A stretch of 64,000 nt of DNA from Eublepharis macularius (GCF_028583425.1 NC_072796.1:143477464-143541463); one strand, 5' to 3'; positions 24,525-35,641 are shown, counted from the stretch's first letter. Translations and numbers: made by a program. Notes: generated by a model not told the origin, from the letters alone.

Positions 24525-26035
24525 GGACGTTCAGTGAAAGAGATGCTAAGGCTGCTGAGTAAGCTCCATAGTCATGGGGTAAAAGGACGAGTCCTCTCGT
24601 GGATCAAGAACGGGCTGATGAATAGGAAGCAGAGCGTGAGCATAAATGGGCAACGTTCACCGTGGAGGGTGGGAAGCAGTGGGGCACCGCAGGGCTCAGT
24701 ACTGGGTCCGGTGCTTTTTAACGTGTTCATTAGTGATTTGGAGTTGGGAGTAAGCTGTGAAGTGGCTAAGTTTGCAGATGACGCTAAACTGTTCAGGGTG
24801 GTGAGAACCAGGGAGGATTGTGAGGCACTCCAAAGGGATCTGTCGAGGCTGGGCGAGTGGGCGTCAACGTGGCAAATGAGGTTCAACGTGGCCAAGTGCA
24901 AACCAATGCACATTGGGGCCAAAACCCCCAAATATAAATACACAATGATGGGGTCCAAACTGGTGGAGACTGACCAAGCAGCAAAGGGACTATGAATGGT
25001 TATCTCATTATCACAGGTAACTGATTTCCTTTACAGAGGTGGGGTCAGGGGGAGTCCAGTGGCACCTGGCGTGGGCTTTCGAGGACCGCAGTTCTCTTTG
25101 TCAGATGCATCTGGCGGGGAGGACTGTGGTTATCGAGGGCTTGTGCTGCAGTGGAATTGGATAGTCTAGGTGGTGCTGCTGAACTCTTTTTGATTTTGCT
25201 ACTACAGACGAACACGGCAAACTCCTTTGAATCTTTACACAAGCAAACTGATCCCCACACCAAAAGGAGTTGTTTACATCCCCCCTCTCCTCCTTCCTCC
25301 CTTCCCCCCACTCCTCTATATTTGGCCAGTTTCCTTCTTACCCTCCATGCATCTGACGAAGAGAACTTGATTCTCGAAAGCTTATGCTACAATAAAATTG
25401 GTTAGTCTTAAAGGTGCTACTGGACTCTTTTTGATTTTGACCAAGAGAGAGATCTTGGAGTCATGGTGGATAACTCACGGAAAATGTCAATACAGTGTGC
25501 GACGGCAATAAAAAAGACCCACGCTATGCTGGGGATTATTAGGAAGGGAATTGAAAACGAATCAGCTAGTATCATAATGCCCCTGTATAAATCAATAGTA
25601 TGTCCTCATTTGGAATACTGTGTACAATTCTGGTCACCACACCTCAAAAAAGATATTATAGCATTGGAAAAAGTGCCGAAAAGGGCAACTAAAATGATTA
25701 AAGGGATGGAACACTTACCCTATGAAGAAAGGTTAAAGTGGTGGCAGCTTCAAGCATAGACAGCTTCAAGAGGGGATTGGATAAACATATGGAGCAGAGG
25801 TCCATCAGTGGCTATTAGCCACAAGGTCTAGATGGAACTCTCTGTCTAGGGCAGTGATGCTCTGTATTCTTGGTGTTGGGGGGGGAGCAATCAGTGGGAG
25901 GGCTTCTAGTGTCCCTTCCCCACCGGCAGACCTCCTGAAGACATCTGGGTTTTTTGGCCACTGTGTGACACAGTGTTGGACTGGATGGGCCACTGGCCTG
26001 ATCCAACATGGCTTCTCTTATGTTCTCTTATGCAA
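24525..26035 (+). repeat. CR1-type LINE, 5'-truncated, interrupted by a fold-back insertion
   Basis: Reverse-transcriptase C-terminal half is readable: [28 protein letters not shown], then after the interruption [32 protein letters not shown] and ATKMIKGMEHLPYEERL. The 3' end has TTGGACTGGATGGGCC and a short TTCTCTTATG repeat. Sequence between about 25040 and 25440 is a family B insertion. It lies upstream of HGH1 coding exon 1, within its inferred first intron. The element is decayed and not functional. Confidence 0.85.
25045..25440. repeat. Family B fold-back repeat nested in the CR1 LINE
   Basis: Two partial copies: 25060-25240 (diverged, ending in CTACAGACGAACACGGC) and 25345-25438 (well preserved, CTGACGA at 25353-25359, GAAA at 25376-25379, then AGCTTATGCTACAATAAAAT). 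A pyrimidine-rich 100-bp stretch separates them. The reading of the LINE resumes at about 25440. Confidence 0.65.
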
Positions 26036-26089
26036 CAGGGTACAGTAACAGAAAATTTGAAAACAAGCAAAAAGCTGAGCAGAGATAAA

Positions 26090-26400
26090 ATCTTTCTGAA
26101 ACAAAGCATAACTAATTTACATGGCATGGTTAGCAATGTGGAAATTCCCTAGAAGGCGCATGTTTACATCAGCAGACAGAACCCAGCTGCATCGCGTATA
26201 GTCCCCACCCCTCTCAAGGCATCTCTCTGAGCTACTTCTGATGAGACAGGCCTATAATCTGGCCAGAAAGCCCTCCTGAATCATTCCGTTTTGCATAGTT
26301 TTCAGAAAGCTGGGAGAGAGGGAGCTTCCCAAACCTCCTCAGACAAACCATCCCATAAGGTGGGGGCTAGCACAGAGAAGGCACATGAGCAGGCAGCTGG
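26090..26400. repeat. Interspersed repeat, same family as 29.72-30.26 kb
   Basis: Shares blocks with 29780-30020 in the same order, e.g. CCTGAATCATTCCGTTTTGC in both, followed by a purine-rich stretch and GCCAT/CCAT..AAGRTGGGGGC. Probably a LINE 3' or 5' fragment; the clade was not determined. Confidence 0.5.
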
Positions 26401-26650
26401 AGAGCCAGTTTGGTGTAGTGGTTAAGAGCACTGGGACTCTAACTTGGGAGAGCCCGGTTTCATTCCCCACTGCTCCACTTGAAGCCAGCTGAGTAACCTT
26501 GGGCTAGTCACTGCTCTCTGGAGCTCTCTCAGCCCCACCCACCTCACAGGGTGTTTTGTTGTTGCGAGGATAATAATGGCATACTTTGTAAGCCACTCTG
26601 AGTGGGTGTTAAGTCATCCTGAAGGGCGGCAGATAAGTCAAATGTTGATT
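26401..26650 (+). repeat. tRNA-derived SINE (Sauria/ACA-type)
   Basis: GAGCCAGTTTGGTGTAGTGG head, B-box region, CCCACCCACCTCACAGGGTG body, CACTCTGAGTGGGTGTTAAG and a degenerate TTG tail. The best-preserved member of this family in the window together with 59693-59945. Confidence 0.88.
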
Positions 26651-27049
26651 TTGCCTCACTGCAGGGTGGTATCTGCAGAAGGCCCAGCTCAGCTGAGCCA
26701 AGTTGCTGTAGTCGAACATAGGAGGAGGCGAGGCAGCGGCCCAGAGAGGAGGGCCCGAGGCCAGGAAGGGCTTCGAATGGGATAGTCACGACTTTGCATG
26801 GGGCTCAGTGACTGCTGGGAAGCCCAAGGGGTGACTGCAGAATGGGCGTTTTAGGCGTGCTCCCTCTGGCTCCGGAGAGTGGGCAAGCAGCAGCATTCTG
26901 CACCAGCCGGAGTCTCCGAGTCAACTTGGAGGGGAAGCCTACACAGAGGGTGCTTTTCCGTAGGTGGCGCCAGGAGAGAGCAGGTTTGGGGAGGGGGAAG
27001 ACCTCGGCAGCGCATAAAGCCGTGGAGCGGACCTTCCAAGGCAGCCGTT

Positions 27050-27140
27050 TTCTCCAGGGGAACTGAGCTCTGTCGCCGGAGATCAGTTGCAATTCCGGGA
27101 GACCGTCAGCCACCACCTGGAGGTTGGCAACCCTAGGTGA
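27050..27140. repeat. MITE end fragment (family of 52.18 kb)
   Basis: TTTTCTCCAGGGGAACTGA.. and the terminal CACCTGGAGGTTGGCAACCC match the right half of the element at 52175-52400. Confidence 0.6.
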
Positions 27141-27541
27141 AGTAGTGCCTAGAGAGAGTCACCCGGAGATGTGGGGCAGCCGGGTGCAAACCCCCCCCCC
27201 CGTTTCTACCATAAAGCTCTCTGGGTTGTTGTGCGCGATGCAACGGCCCCGAGAGCTCTTTGGAGGAAGGCAGAATAAAAACGTATTGCGTTGGTAAGAT
27301 GCTTATTATTACTAATAGAAAAAAAGCAACGCGAGAGGACGATGGCTAAGTCAGCCGACCTCATGGTAAGCGAGCCGGACGTGGAAGAGGCCGCTTCCAA
27401 CAGCTGGGCGAAGCGCTACAAGGATCTCCCGAGGAAGCGGGCGCCCCACGCGGGTGCCGCCGTGTATTGAGTCGCGCTTCCCGGCCAGGGACAGAAGAGA
27501 GTGTGCCCAGCGCCCCCCGCTTTGCCCTGCCCGGCCCTTAC

Positions 27542-27780
27542 CAGCTCCTCCGTAGCCGCCACGTGCGAAGCAGCTTCCGCAATCGAGAGCTCTTGCCCAA
27601 TGAATGCGCGAGGGCGGTGGAAACGCCCAGCGCCGGATCTCTTCAGCCAATAGAAGAGACCTTCTCGAGCAAAGCCTTGTGGGAGCTGTAGTCCCCCTTT
27701 CGCCCACGCCCTCTACAACGGGTAGGGCATCCAAACAGGGCAGCAGCCCCGAGAAAGCGGAGCGCCTGCGCAGTTCTGCC
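27542..27780 (-). promoter_or_regulatory. HGH1: Probable HGH1 promoter and non-coding first exon (CpG-rich)
   Basis: CpG-rich block upstream of HGH1. Reading the minus strand, it contains an NRF1-like motif GCGCCTGCGCAG (27762-27773 on +, near-palindromic), a ZNF143/STAF-like motif ACTACAGCTCCCACAAGGC (27674-27693) and two CCAAT sequences on the + strand (27647-27651, 27597-27601). A good donor, GAGCTG then GTAAGG, follows at 27541, which would close a first exon of about 150 nt starting near 27690. It would splice to the acceptor at 24242. No transcript evidence; the assignment rests on motif type, strand of the donor and position. Confidence 0.55.
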
Positions 27781-27991
27781 TGGGCACGTGTGCTGCGCCT
27801 CGCACAGAACTGGCGGGGAGGAGGCGAGCGGGAGAGACTCAAGGCGGAGCCGTGGAGATCATTTGAGCAGTTTGCATCTCCTCGCGTCATGTTCCCTTTT
27901 AACATTTTATTTGTATGTATTTATTTATAACCTGCCCTCCCTGCAAGCAGACAGAGCTGATTAACAACATATAAAATACATATAATAAAAC

Positions 27992-28311
27992 CAGGGCTTT
28001 TTACTAGGGGAAAACGTGGTGGAACGCGGGACCGCGCGATGACGTCACTTTGGTACACCTGGAACAAGGGGGAGTTTTTAAAGTTTAAATCGCCCTTGGG
28101 GGAAAGGTGGCTCTGGGTGAGGCACTAATCCGTCTAGGAGAGGGGTATATCCGCGTTGTTGTTTTACTATGTTTTATTCAGGGCTTCAGCAGAGCGGAGG
28201 GCCATCTCAACTCCCCTCTGTCTGGAGATCAGGGGGCGGGGCCACCAGCCATGTGACCATTTTCAAGCAGGGACTCCGTTCCACCACGTTCCAGCCGGGG
28301 AAAAAGCCCTG
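27992..28311. mobile_element. hAT-type MITE with 8-bp target duplication
   Basis: Terminal inverted repeats CAGGGCTTTTT / AAAAAGCCCTG, extended by a GGTGGAACG / TTCCACCACGTTCC pair, are flanked by perfect direct repeats AATAAAAC (27984-27991 and 28312-28319). The ends and the 8-bp duplication are diagnostic of hAT transposons. The 320-bp interior holds no transposase and includes a segment inverted relative to the flanking SINE. Confidence 0.85.
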
Positions 28312-28545
28312 AATAAAACATATAGTAAAGCAACAACGCTTATATACCCCTCTTCTAGACAGATTAGTGCCTCGCCCAGTGAACAAGTTAGTGTTGTTAC
28401 TATCCCCACAATACAGCTGGGGAGCTGGGCTGAGAGGAGGGGCTGACCCAAGGCCACCTGCTGAACTCATGGCAGGAGTGGGATTCGAACCAGCAGTGTG
28501 CAGGTTCACAGTCCAGCAACTTAACCACTGTGATACAGCACTAAA
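28312..28545 (-). repeat. SINE, minus strand
   Basis: Minus-strand reading gives a tRNA-like head near 28545, GGGATTCGAACC B-box complement at 28480-28490, and CCCCACAATACAGCTGGGG in the body. The 3' end abuts the hAT element. Confidence 0.6.
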
Positions 28546-29124
28546 ACATCCAAGGCATTCACATCACACCCCACATCTCACTGGGAAGACAACTGCTAAG
28601 GCATTTACTGGCCTTGATAATTCATTTAAAGTTTGTCTTTGAAAAGCAAATAGTTGGTTTATTTTTTTAAAAAACACATAGCTCACCTTTCATGTCAAAG
28701 GGTTGTTCGTGCCTTGCCATGTCAGTATCAAACTAGGTGGAGAAGGATTACACCCGTTCTGTAGTCGCCCCATTGGCTTGGGACCCTCATCTCTAAAGGA
28801 CCCTGCCTCCCAATATGCCCCAGTCCCAAATAAGCTATGGATCACCACCCATGCATGGAACATCTTTACATTCAGGATACTCTGCTTTAAAAAGGGCCTT
28901 TTGCTCTTCCCTAGTCCAGAGCCCAGTTCTTGCACGAATTGTTCTCTCAAGTGGGGTGCTTCCAGTAGAAGTGCAGATAAAAAAGATGGGTGTATGGATG
29001 CTCCTCAAATACATTTTGGATCACATTGAAGTACACTTCCCCAGGATCCAGAGACGGTCCCCTACAAGGTGGCATGTACTGGTGCTGAGTCCAAACTGGG
29101 TCTAGTTCCAAAAGGATAGTTTCA

Positions 29125-29360
29125 GGTGGGCAGCCCTGTTGATCTGCAGTAGAACCGCAGGGTGTGAACCCAGTGGCACCTCAGAGACCCACAAGATTTC
29201 CAGGGTGTGAGCTTGGGGGAGTCTTGTAACACCCCACCCATCTTTGGCTGGGATATTAAGGCTCAGGATCTCCTACTGGTGCCTGAAGAAGGGCGCTCTG
29301 ACTCTCCAAAGCTTACGCTCGGATAATCTTGTTAGTCTCTAAGGAGCAACTGGGCCCATG
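29125..29360. repeat. Fold-back repeat, family C
   Basis: The left arm GTGAACCCAGTGGCACCTC.. ..AGATTTCCAGGGTGTGAGC is inverted relative to the right arm GAAGAAGGGCGCTCTGACTC, AAAGCTTACGCTCGG, CTTGTTAGTCTCTAAGGAGC. Confidence 0.6.
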
Positions 29361-29719
29361 TTCCAAGAGTGTTTATATGGGGTGGCCCCAAGAGGTCTAT
29401 AGGATCAGAAGGATGGTCTGGATTAGGACGTGGGAGAGCTGCGGGCCCTCTGCACCTCCAAGATAAGCTTTGGACGACGCATTCTCTTGTCCTTGGTGCC
29501 AGGTTTGGACCAGTCCTTCCGATTCTCATCATCATATTATTTATCTATGTTACTTATAGTCCGCCACTCACTGAGACTCGAGGCGGATTACGCAGGGACA
29601 GACCAACACACTCAACAGGACGGGACATCCTCAGGGTAATCCTGCAAAGAGTTACTCCAGCCTAAGTCCATTGAAATCAAAGGCACGGCCGACAAACAAT
29701 GCGACAGGGTTTGGAGTGC

Positions 29720-30260
29720 AGAAATTTGAAAACAAGCCGAGTCGAAACAAAGCCAAAGCAGAAGCATTTAAATGAGACACGTTAAACAATGTAGAAATTT
29801 CCTAGTAGGCACATACTCACACAGACAATACGCAGTAGTATAGTCAGCAGTCCCTTTACCAAAGCATCTTTCTGAACCATTTCCTTTCAGGACTGCCCTA
29901 TTACCTGCATAAAAAACCTTCCTGAATCATTCCGTTTTGCAGAGTTTGTGGAAAGCCAAGGAAGGGGGAGCTTTTCTGACCTCTACAGGCAAGCCATGCC
30001 GTAAGATGGGGGCCACCACAGAGAATGCACACCTTGGGCAACCATTGAGTTTGCCCAGCTGCCGGGGGGGGGCACCTGCAAAAGGTCCCATTCAGGTAAT
30101 TGAACCTGCTGAGGTGGATCAAAGGGAGAGAGACATTCCTGTAGATATGAGGAAGGCCAAGAAGAGCTGTGTGTGTGATAGCCAATACCTTGAATTGATC
30201 CTAGTGACCTATGGGTGGCCCATGGAGAGATTGCAGAATGGTAGCAATTTTTACTTGTTT
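29720..30260. repeat. Interspersed repeat, same family as 26.09 kb
   Basis: Longer copy of the repeat at 26090-26400, sharing CCTGAATCATTCCGTTTTGC and neighbouring blocks. No open frame. Confidence 0.5.
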
Positions 30261-30369
30261 ACTTAATATGCACACTCGACTGGGCTGTTTGTGTTCTTAT
30301 TTGTGCAATCCAGATTTTGCTTTTCTTATGGCAAGGCTTACACTGTTTTGTATTGGATTGTTTTCTAAC

Positions 30370-30515
30370 TGTCATCCCATCTTACTTCTGGCCACGGAAC
30401 GGGAGTCACTGGGGCAGTCAGGGGAGGAGGTAGCTGTGAATTCCTTGCATTGTGCAGGGGGTCAGACTAGATGACCTTGGAGGTACCTTCCAACCCTCGG
30501 ATTCCACTATGTTTC
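30370..30515 (+). repeat. CR1 LINE 3' end fragment
   Basis: GCATTGTGCAGGGGGTCAGA, CTAGATGACCTTGGAGG and TTCCAACCCTCGGATTCC form the CR1 3' terminal signature. Confidence 0.75.
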
Positions 30516-30639
30516 TTCTGTCCTAGACTGCACCTGTTGCATTGCTACATTTTTAACTCCCCCTTGAGCCTGAACGAGAACAGCGGGCTATAAAGAAAGC
30601 AAGCGAAGCAACAGGCTGCCCATCATCACGCCGGCGAGT

Positions 30640-31460
30640 TTTGCGTCACTCAAGCGCTTGCCTATTCCTGCGCGGACCATCCCGGTGGTTCGGTCCTGTC
30701 CTGCGGCCCGCATTCCCCGCCTGCCTCCCGCGCCCTCGAGGCGTCTGGCCGCCCCCGGCGCCTCCCGCCCGCCCGCCGCCCGCCTGAGTTTCGTTTGCTA
30801 GGAAACGAAAGCGGGAGCCCCGCGCAGCCGCGCACGCCTCGCCTCGCCTCCCTTGCCGGCTCGGGCGCGCTTGGCCGGGCGGAGGCGTCGCGCCGTCGGG
30901 GCTGCCGGTAGGGCCGTCCTCGGAGGGAAGCGGGGCGGGCGGGGGGCTGCCAACCTCCAGGCGGCGGCTGGGGACCTCCCGGAAGGCCGCCTGGCCTCCA
31001 GGCAGGGCAGCCCCGCCGCGCCCCGGAGGGAGGGCTGCCTTGGAGAGGGGCTCGGCGGCGCCCCGGCCCGCCGGGCGGCTCCCCCCCCCCCGAAGCTCCA
31101 GGAGTGTCCCGCCCCGGCGCTGGCAGCCCGCCGCTGCCCGGCGACTGTCCGGAGGCGGCCCCAGGGTCGCCGCGCCGCCTGCCGCTTCGTGCCCGGAGCG
31201 CCGGGGAGGCGCGGCCGCTTGGCCGGGCGCGGGGCGCGAGTCCGGCTGGCCCGGATTCTGCCTTGCACGGCGGGCCCGAGCCGCCAGATGGGGCGGGGGG
31301 GGGGCGGGAGCCCCGGGAGAGCGGAGGCGGCCGGCGTGCGACCCCCGGGCGTCCCTCGCCCGTCCCTGCGGCCCAGTCCGACCCGCGGCGCAGAGGGGGC
31401 CTCCGGGGGGGGGCTTTTGAAGCGGGGGGGCTGGGCACGGGGGGGATTTTGAACTGCGTG
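30640..31460 (+). promoter_or_regulatory. CpG island, likely promoter of the ZNFX1-like gene
   Basis: About 800 bp of very high G+C with dense CpG, ending in ordinary AT-richer intron-like sequence at about 31.5 kb. It lies 4.2 kb upstream of the first coding exon of the ZNFX1-like gene, which begins with a splice acceptor and so needs an upstream non-coding exon. A possible donor is the GTAGGAAA after 31700. Long open frames on both strands here (up to 278 codons on the minus strand) reflect the scarcity of stops in GC-rich DNA. A fragment of the 27.05/52.18-kb MITE family (TGCCAACCTCCAGG) is embedded near 30947. Confidence 0.55.
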
Positions 31461-32103
31461 CAACGACGACTTTTTGGGCCAACCGAAACTCCTTTTGCTG
31501 ATCTAGCAGGGGGAATCGGGTCGTGTCAAACTCGGCACGCCAAAGGGTGCTGCTTGGAATATTGATGGAATTGCAAAGGGGACCCGTTTCGTGTCTCTCT
31601 CAGGACAATCCCAAGAGCCGCCTCGCTGGAGACGGAATTGCGGCGCGGCGCGCCCGGTGCGAGGCAGCAGGCGCGCCTGGACTCGGTGCCTTCTGAGAGG
31701 TAGGAAAACGGAGACGGCGAAGGGAGGAAACAACTTCTGGAGTAAAGGGAAGAAAGTGTAGTCTTTGTCCAGAAACTGGCATAGAGTCGCGGTAGATAGG
31801 ACTGCCGGCATATCTGGATACTAAGCGAACTTTATAACCTTGGAAACACTGAACTCTTTAATAATGAATTATAAAACACATTACAGCATATTGTTGCCAA
31901 CATTATTGACAAGGGAACAAAAATGTCCTTAAAACGTTTTATTTGTCTATAGCATAAGACTTTTTTTCCCCAGTGTTCCTTGACATTTCCTAATTTTTCA
32001 ACTGGAAAAATTAAGAGAAGTCCTTGTATGTTTGATTGTGAAAAAACTGGCCTTAAGATGCGTTTGATTCATTCTAAAAGAGGGAAGAAATCATAGGACT
32101 TTT

Positions 32104-32354
32104 GGTTGTTGGGGGTTTTCCGGGCTGTATTGCCGTGGTCTTGGCATTGTAGTTCCTGACGTTTCGCCAGCAGCTGTGGCTGGCATCTTCAGAGGTGTAG
32201 CACCAAAAGACAGTCTTTTGGTGCTACACCTCTGAAGATGCCAGCCACAGCTGCTGGCGAAACGTCAGGAACTACAATGCCAAGACCACGGCAATACAGC
32301 CCGGAAAACCCCCAACAACCATCGTTCTCCGGCCGTGAAAGCCTTCGACAATAC
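32104..32354. repeat. Penelope-like fold-back insertion (family A), 14-bp target duplication
   Basis: Inverted arms meet near 32214 with almost no spacer. Direct repeats ATCATAGGACTTTT lie at 32090-32103 and 32355-32368. The left arm starts at GGTTGTTGGGGG, while the right continues a further 30 nt to CTTCGACAATAC. It is in the probable first intron of the ZNFX1-like gene. Fossil, non-coding. Confidence 0.88.
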
Positions 32355-33249
32355 ATCATAGGACTTTTGTCTAGTGCTCCCCCAATTTCCCAGTTTTTCT
32401 GTTAGGAAAGTTGGGGGAAAGGCCGGGGGGGGGGGATGTTACCCTGAGGCCTTCACATCTTTAGTCCAGAGGGATCCTGCCTACAGCACCTTCCCTTCTC
32501 CCCAGGCCACCCCCCCGTCATCGCTCATTGGCATCGGTTCCTGCCCAGAGAGCAAGAGGTGGGGGTCTCGGCTGTGGAGCTGTCAGAGGTGGCCAAACAG
32601 AGGCAAAGTTGCTCCAGGTTGGAGGAGGCTGCCACCTGAGGGAATGTCAAGCCTTGCCCATTGCCCTCGGTTGACAAAGAGATCTTGCCAGAAGGCGGGG
32701 TACCAAATTTTCAGCTGCAATGCCCAGCGTTTGGGGTGAGTGGAGAGGCCGGTGTGAACTAGCAAGCTGGGGCAGCCACCTCCCCAGCTCCTCCTTACCT
32801 GTTGGTGTTACCTCACCCCTCCCTAATCCAGGACTAAGGAGATGGGTAACCTTGAAAGGAACTCGGGTATTAATTGTTAAACGTTCTGGATGTGGAGCGA
32901 GGCACGCCCCGAATTTCACAAAGTTCCCCCTGTATGCCCTCTCCCTCTTTGTGCTCAAGTCCCCACGGCAGCGGGCTTCCGGGCACAGCCTTCGGCCACT
33001 TCCCTGCTCACCTGGCATCATGGGTGCCCAGGGAGCGGATTGGGCATGGGGAAGGGGGCTCAGCCATCACGGGGGGGGAGCACAAACAGATTGGTCTCCA
33101 TGGTAGCTGGCATCCTAAGCTCTGCTGGGCCACTTGGGTGGGGCTGGGCATGGGGGGGGCAGTTGACTTTGCATGTACAATGGGTGCCTATGGGCTATGC
33201 CGTTGTTTTTCCAGGTGTAATTTTCAGATGCTCCTAGGGGTTTTAACCA

Positions 33250-34460
33250 CACTTGAAACAGCTTAGGGAGCCAACTAAGTCTTGTCCCCCTGCCCCCTGG
33301 CCTACCAGCAAAGGGACGCCACAGTTACACCCATGCCTGGCCCCCATGGCTGGGCACAGGTAGAGGACCTTGGCGGCGCGGCCCCTGGCCACTGCACCAG
33401 CATGGGCAGGGGTTTACGCCAGTGTAAATCCAGGATATGCTAGCATAACTCCTGGTCTGTTCCGAAAGCATTTTTATCCCCCCTCCCCGATTGCACTGTT
33501 AATTATTGTTGCATGTACTCGTTCAGTACTCACAGGTTTTATTTTAATTACCCATTATATTTTATCTTGCTTTACTAAAAAGTTTAGCAATTATTTCAAT
33601 AAAGAATAAACATTAAACTCTAAGAAAAGTTTGCCTTGAGGGGAACATTTAAAACAAGGATAAATTATTTGTACTAATTCATAGGCTTTTCAAAGGAAGT
33701 TCTTTGTTTTTAGGTTTTAGTATCGAAGACATTCAAAGCTGTTCAGAGTTACGATATAAATCTCAGCACTGGATGGTTTGGAAGCCATAATGAGGCTCAG
33801 AGAAGTTCTCTGTTGCACACCAGCGTCCAGGATTTTGGATTCTAGGGTAGTGGCGAAAAGGAATCCCACGGATGATTGGGGGGGGTGGGGGGGTGGACTC
33901 CTTGTTGAGCTTCAGTGGCTTGCAACTTGGGCCAACTGAGGAAATTCCACACCCCTTATGGGACAGTACATTCTACCACAGAAAAAAAGAGGGGAGCTTT
34001 TTGTGATAACTCCCCCGCCCATTTTTCCAAGAGAAAAAAAATGGAAATTTTGTGGAGCATTGAAAAAAAATTGTATGAAATATTTTCTCCATTGGAATGA
34101 GTGAAACACATTTGAAGGCCAGGTTTTACTTTATAAGAATGTACACAATGAATTTTATGTAAGACAATTTGATAGTAATTCATGTCTGTGCTGTAGACAG
34201 ACATTTCCCAGCATGTATTTCTTGGCTAAACATGACATTTTGTCCATGATTAATATTCTAGAGTTTTTTAATGATGATATCTGTGCAAAAGTTCAGTATT
34301 TTTAATTTTGTAAAATTTAATTTGATACCCAGATATGGTGCTAGTCATATGTGACTGTTTCTGGGCTGACAATAGACTTTTCTTTACTACAAGATTTGTG
34401 TTTATGTTTTCATGTTAGCAAAAACTAAAGTCGCAGAGGCAATAGTTTGCAGTCCCCTAT
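33250..34460. other. AT-rich intron-like sequence upstream of the ZNFX1-like coding region: nothing recognised
   Basis: AT-richer than its surroundings. An AATAAAGAATAAAC at about 33598 could be a SINE tail or a stray polyadenylation hexamer. No coding signal. Confidence 0.3.
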
Positions 34461-34469
34461 CACTAGGGG

Positions 34470-34686
34470 TTTCCTGACCTGGATAGCCCAGGTGAGCCCG
34501 ATCTCGTCAGATCTCAGAAGCTAAGCAGGGTCGGCCTTGACAAGTAATTGAATGGGAGACCTCCAAGGAAGACCAGGGTTGCAGAGGCAGGCAATGGCAC
34601 ACCCCCTCTGTTAGTCTCTTGCCATGAAAACCCCACCAGGGGTCGCCATCAGTCAGCTATGACTTGACGACAGTCTCTGCTACTAT

Positions 34687-34690
<4 letters not shown>
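34470..34690 (+). repeat. 5S rRNA-derived SINE
   Basis: The head GCCCGATCTCGTCAGATCTC, AGAAGCTAAGCAGGGTCGG and GAATGGGAGACC is nearly the internal-promoter region of vertebrate 5S rRNA (GAAGCTAAGCAGGGTCGGG, ATGGGAGACC). The downstream body GGGGTCGCCATCAGTCAGC..GACTTGACG is not 5S. It is therefore a SINE3-type element, not a 5S gene. A microsatellite follows its 3' end. Confidence 0.88.

Positions 34691-34691
<1 letters not shown>

Positions 34692-34776
<85 letters not shown>
34692..34776. repeat. Compound microsatellite (TG)n(AG)n
   Basis: About 40 bp of TG repeats followed by about 42 bp of AG repeats, directly after the 5S-derived SINE. The length suggests a polymorphic locus. Confidence 0.95.
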
Positions 34777-34780
<4 letters not shown>

Positions 34781-35641
34781 AAATTTCATAAATCTGCCAA
34801 ATGGCTATGCTGTCATTTCAGGAATGTAGAAAATGTAAATGGAGAATTAAATCAGGTGCTTTCATTTCTTGACACGCGGGACGGTGTGTGTGTGTGGGAG
34901 AGGCCGTGCAAGGTTGCCATCTCAGTGCTGGTGGGGGCTGGGGGTGGGTGGGATTCAAACTGGCACCTCACCAACACTATGACATGACTTCCAGTGAGAA
35001 CCTAGAAGGGATGTCATGGCGCTGGCATGGTGCGTTACAGTTCTCCCAAAACTCTATGGTAAGCAATAGTTTGGGGGGAATTGTAGAGCGTCATGTGGAC
35101 ACAACAGTGTCAGGTTCTCTCCAGAAGTGGCATTGCGGTGTGGACTCCTAACCCACCCCAAAGTTTTTTGTGTGCTGCCCTATAGAGCGATGGCAGGCAA
35201 CAAGCCAAAGGGGCTGGGGGTCTCCGGCTGTAGCAAGGAGGTCTCCTGGCAACCCTGGGACCCTGGTCTCTGTGTTTGGGTTGGGGGAGGGGGCTTGTGT
35301 TGTACTGTACATGTCACTTCTAAGCCCAAAAGTGTGGTGCTCAGGCCCTGTACGGCGCAGGAGAAGAGTAGTAAGGAATCAGTCTATGCTGTCAGTGGTG
35401 AAGAGGTCAAGAATCCTCCCAGAATTAGGTTAACGGAACCCATGAAGGGGGTCACACTGGAGCCCATCCCAGAGAGGCGGAGTGGGGGGGGGCGCTGGCA
35501 GTGCAGGCCTTGAACCCGGAGGCTTCTGTGAATTGCAGCTGGGCAGGGCTTGGGGGTCAAAACATGGTCCAACCTGGTTTCTTTTGTCTCCAAGCAGGCC
35601 CCCTGCCAAGCTGAGTGGTCTCCCCACCTGCCTGCAGAAAC

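Noticed and set aside
26401-26480. tRNA genes at SINE heads
   Set aside because: A- and B-box-like sequences belong to SINEs; no complete cloverleaf is apparent.
27342-27470. Short plus-strand frame MAKSADLM.. at the edge of the 27-kb CpG block
   Set aside because: Only 42 codons, immediately downstream of a SINE, and on the strand opposite to the best promoter and donor signals.
30646-31482. Long minus-strand open frame (278 codons) in the CpG island
   Set aside because: Very GC-rich DNA with open frames on both strands; Arg/Pro/Gly/Ala composition, no domain, no splice logic.
34470-34600. Functional 5S rRNA gene
   Set aside because: Similarity covers only the internal promoter part and continues into a SINE body; diverged ends.
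34664-34987. 107-codon frame through the TG/AG tract
   Set aside because: Microsatellite translation (Val/Cys and Glu/Arg runs).
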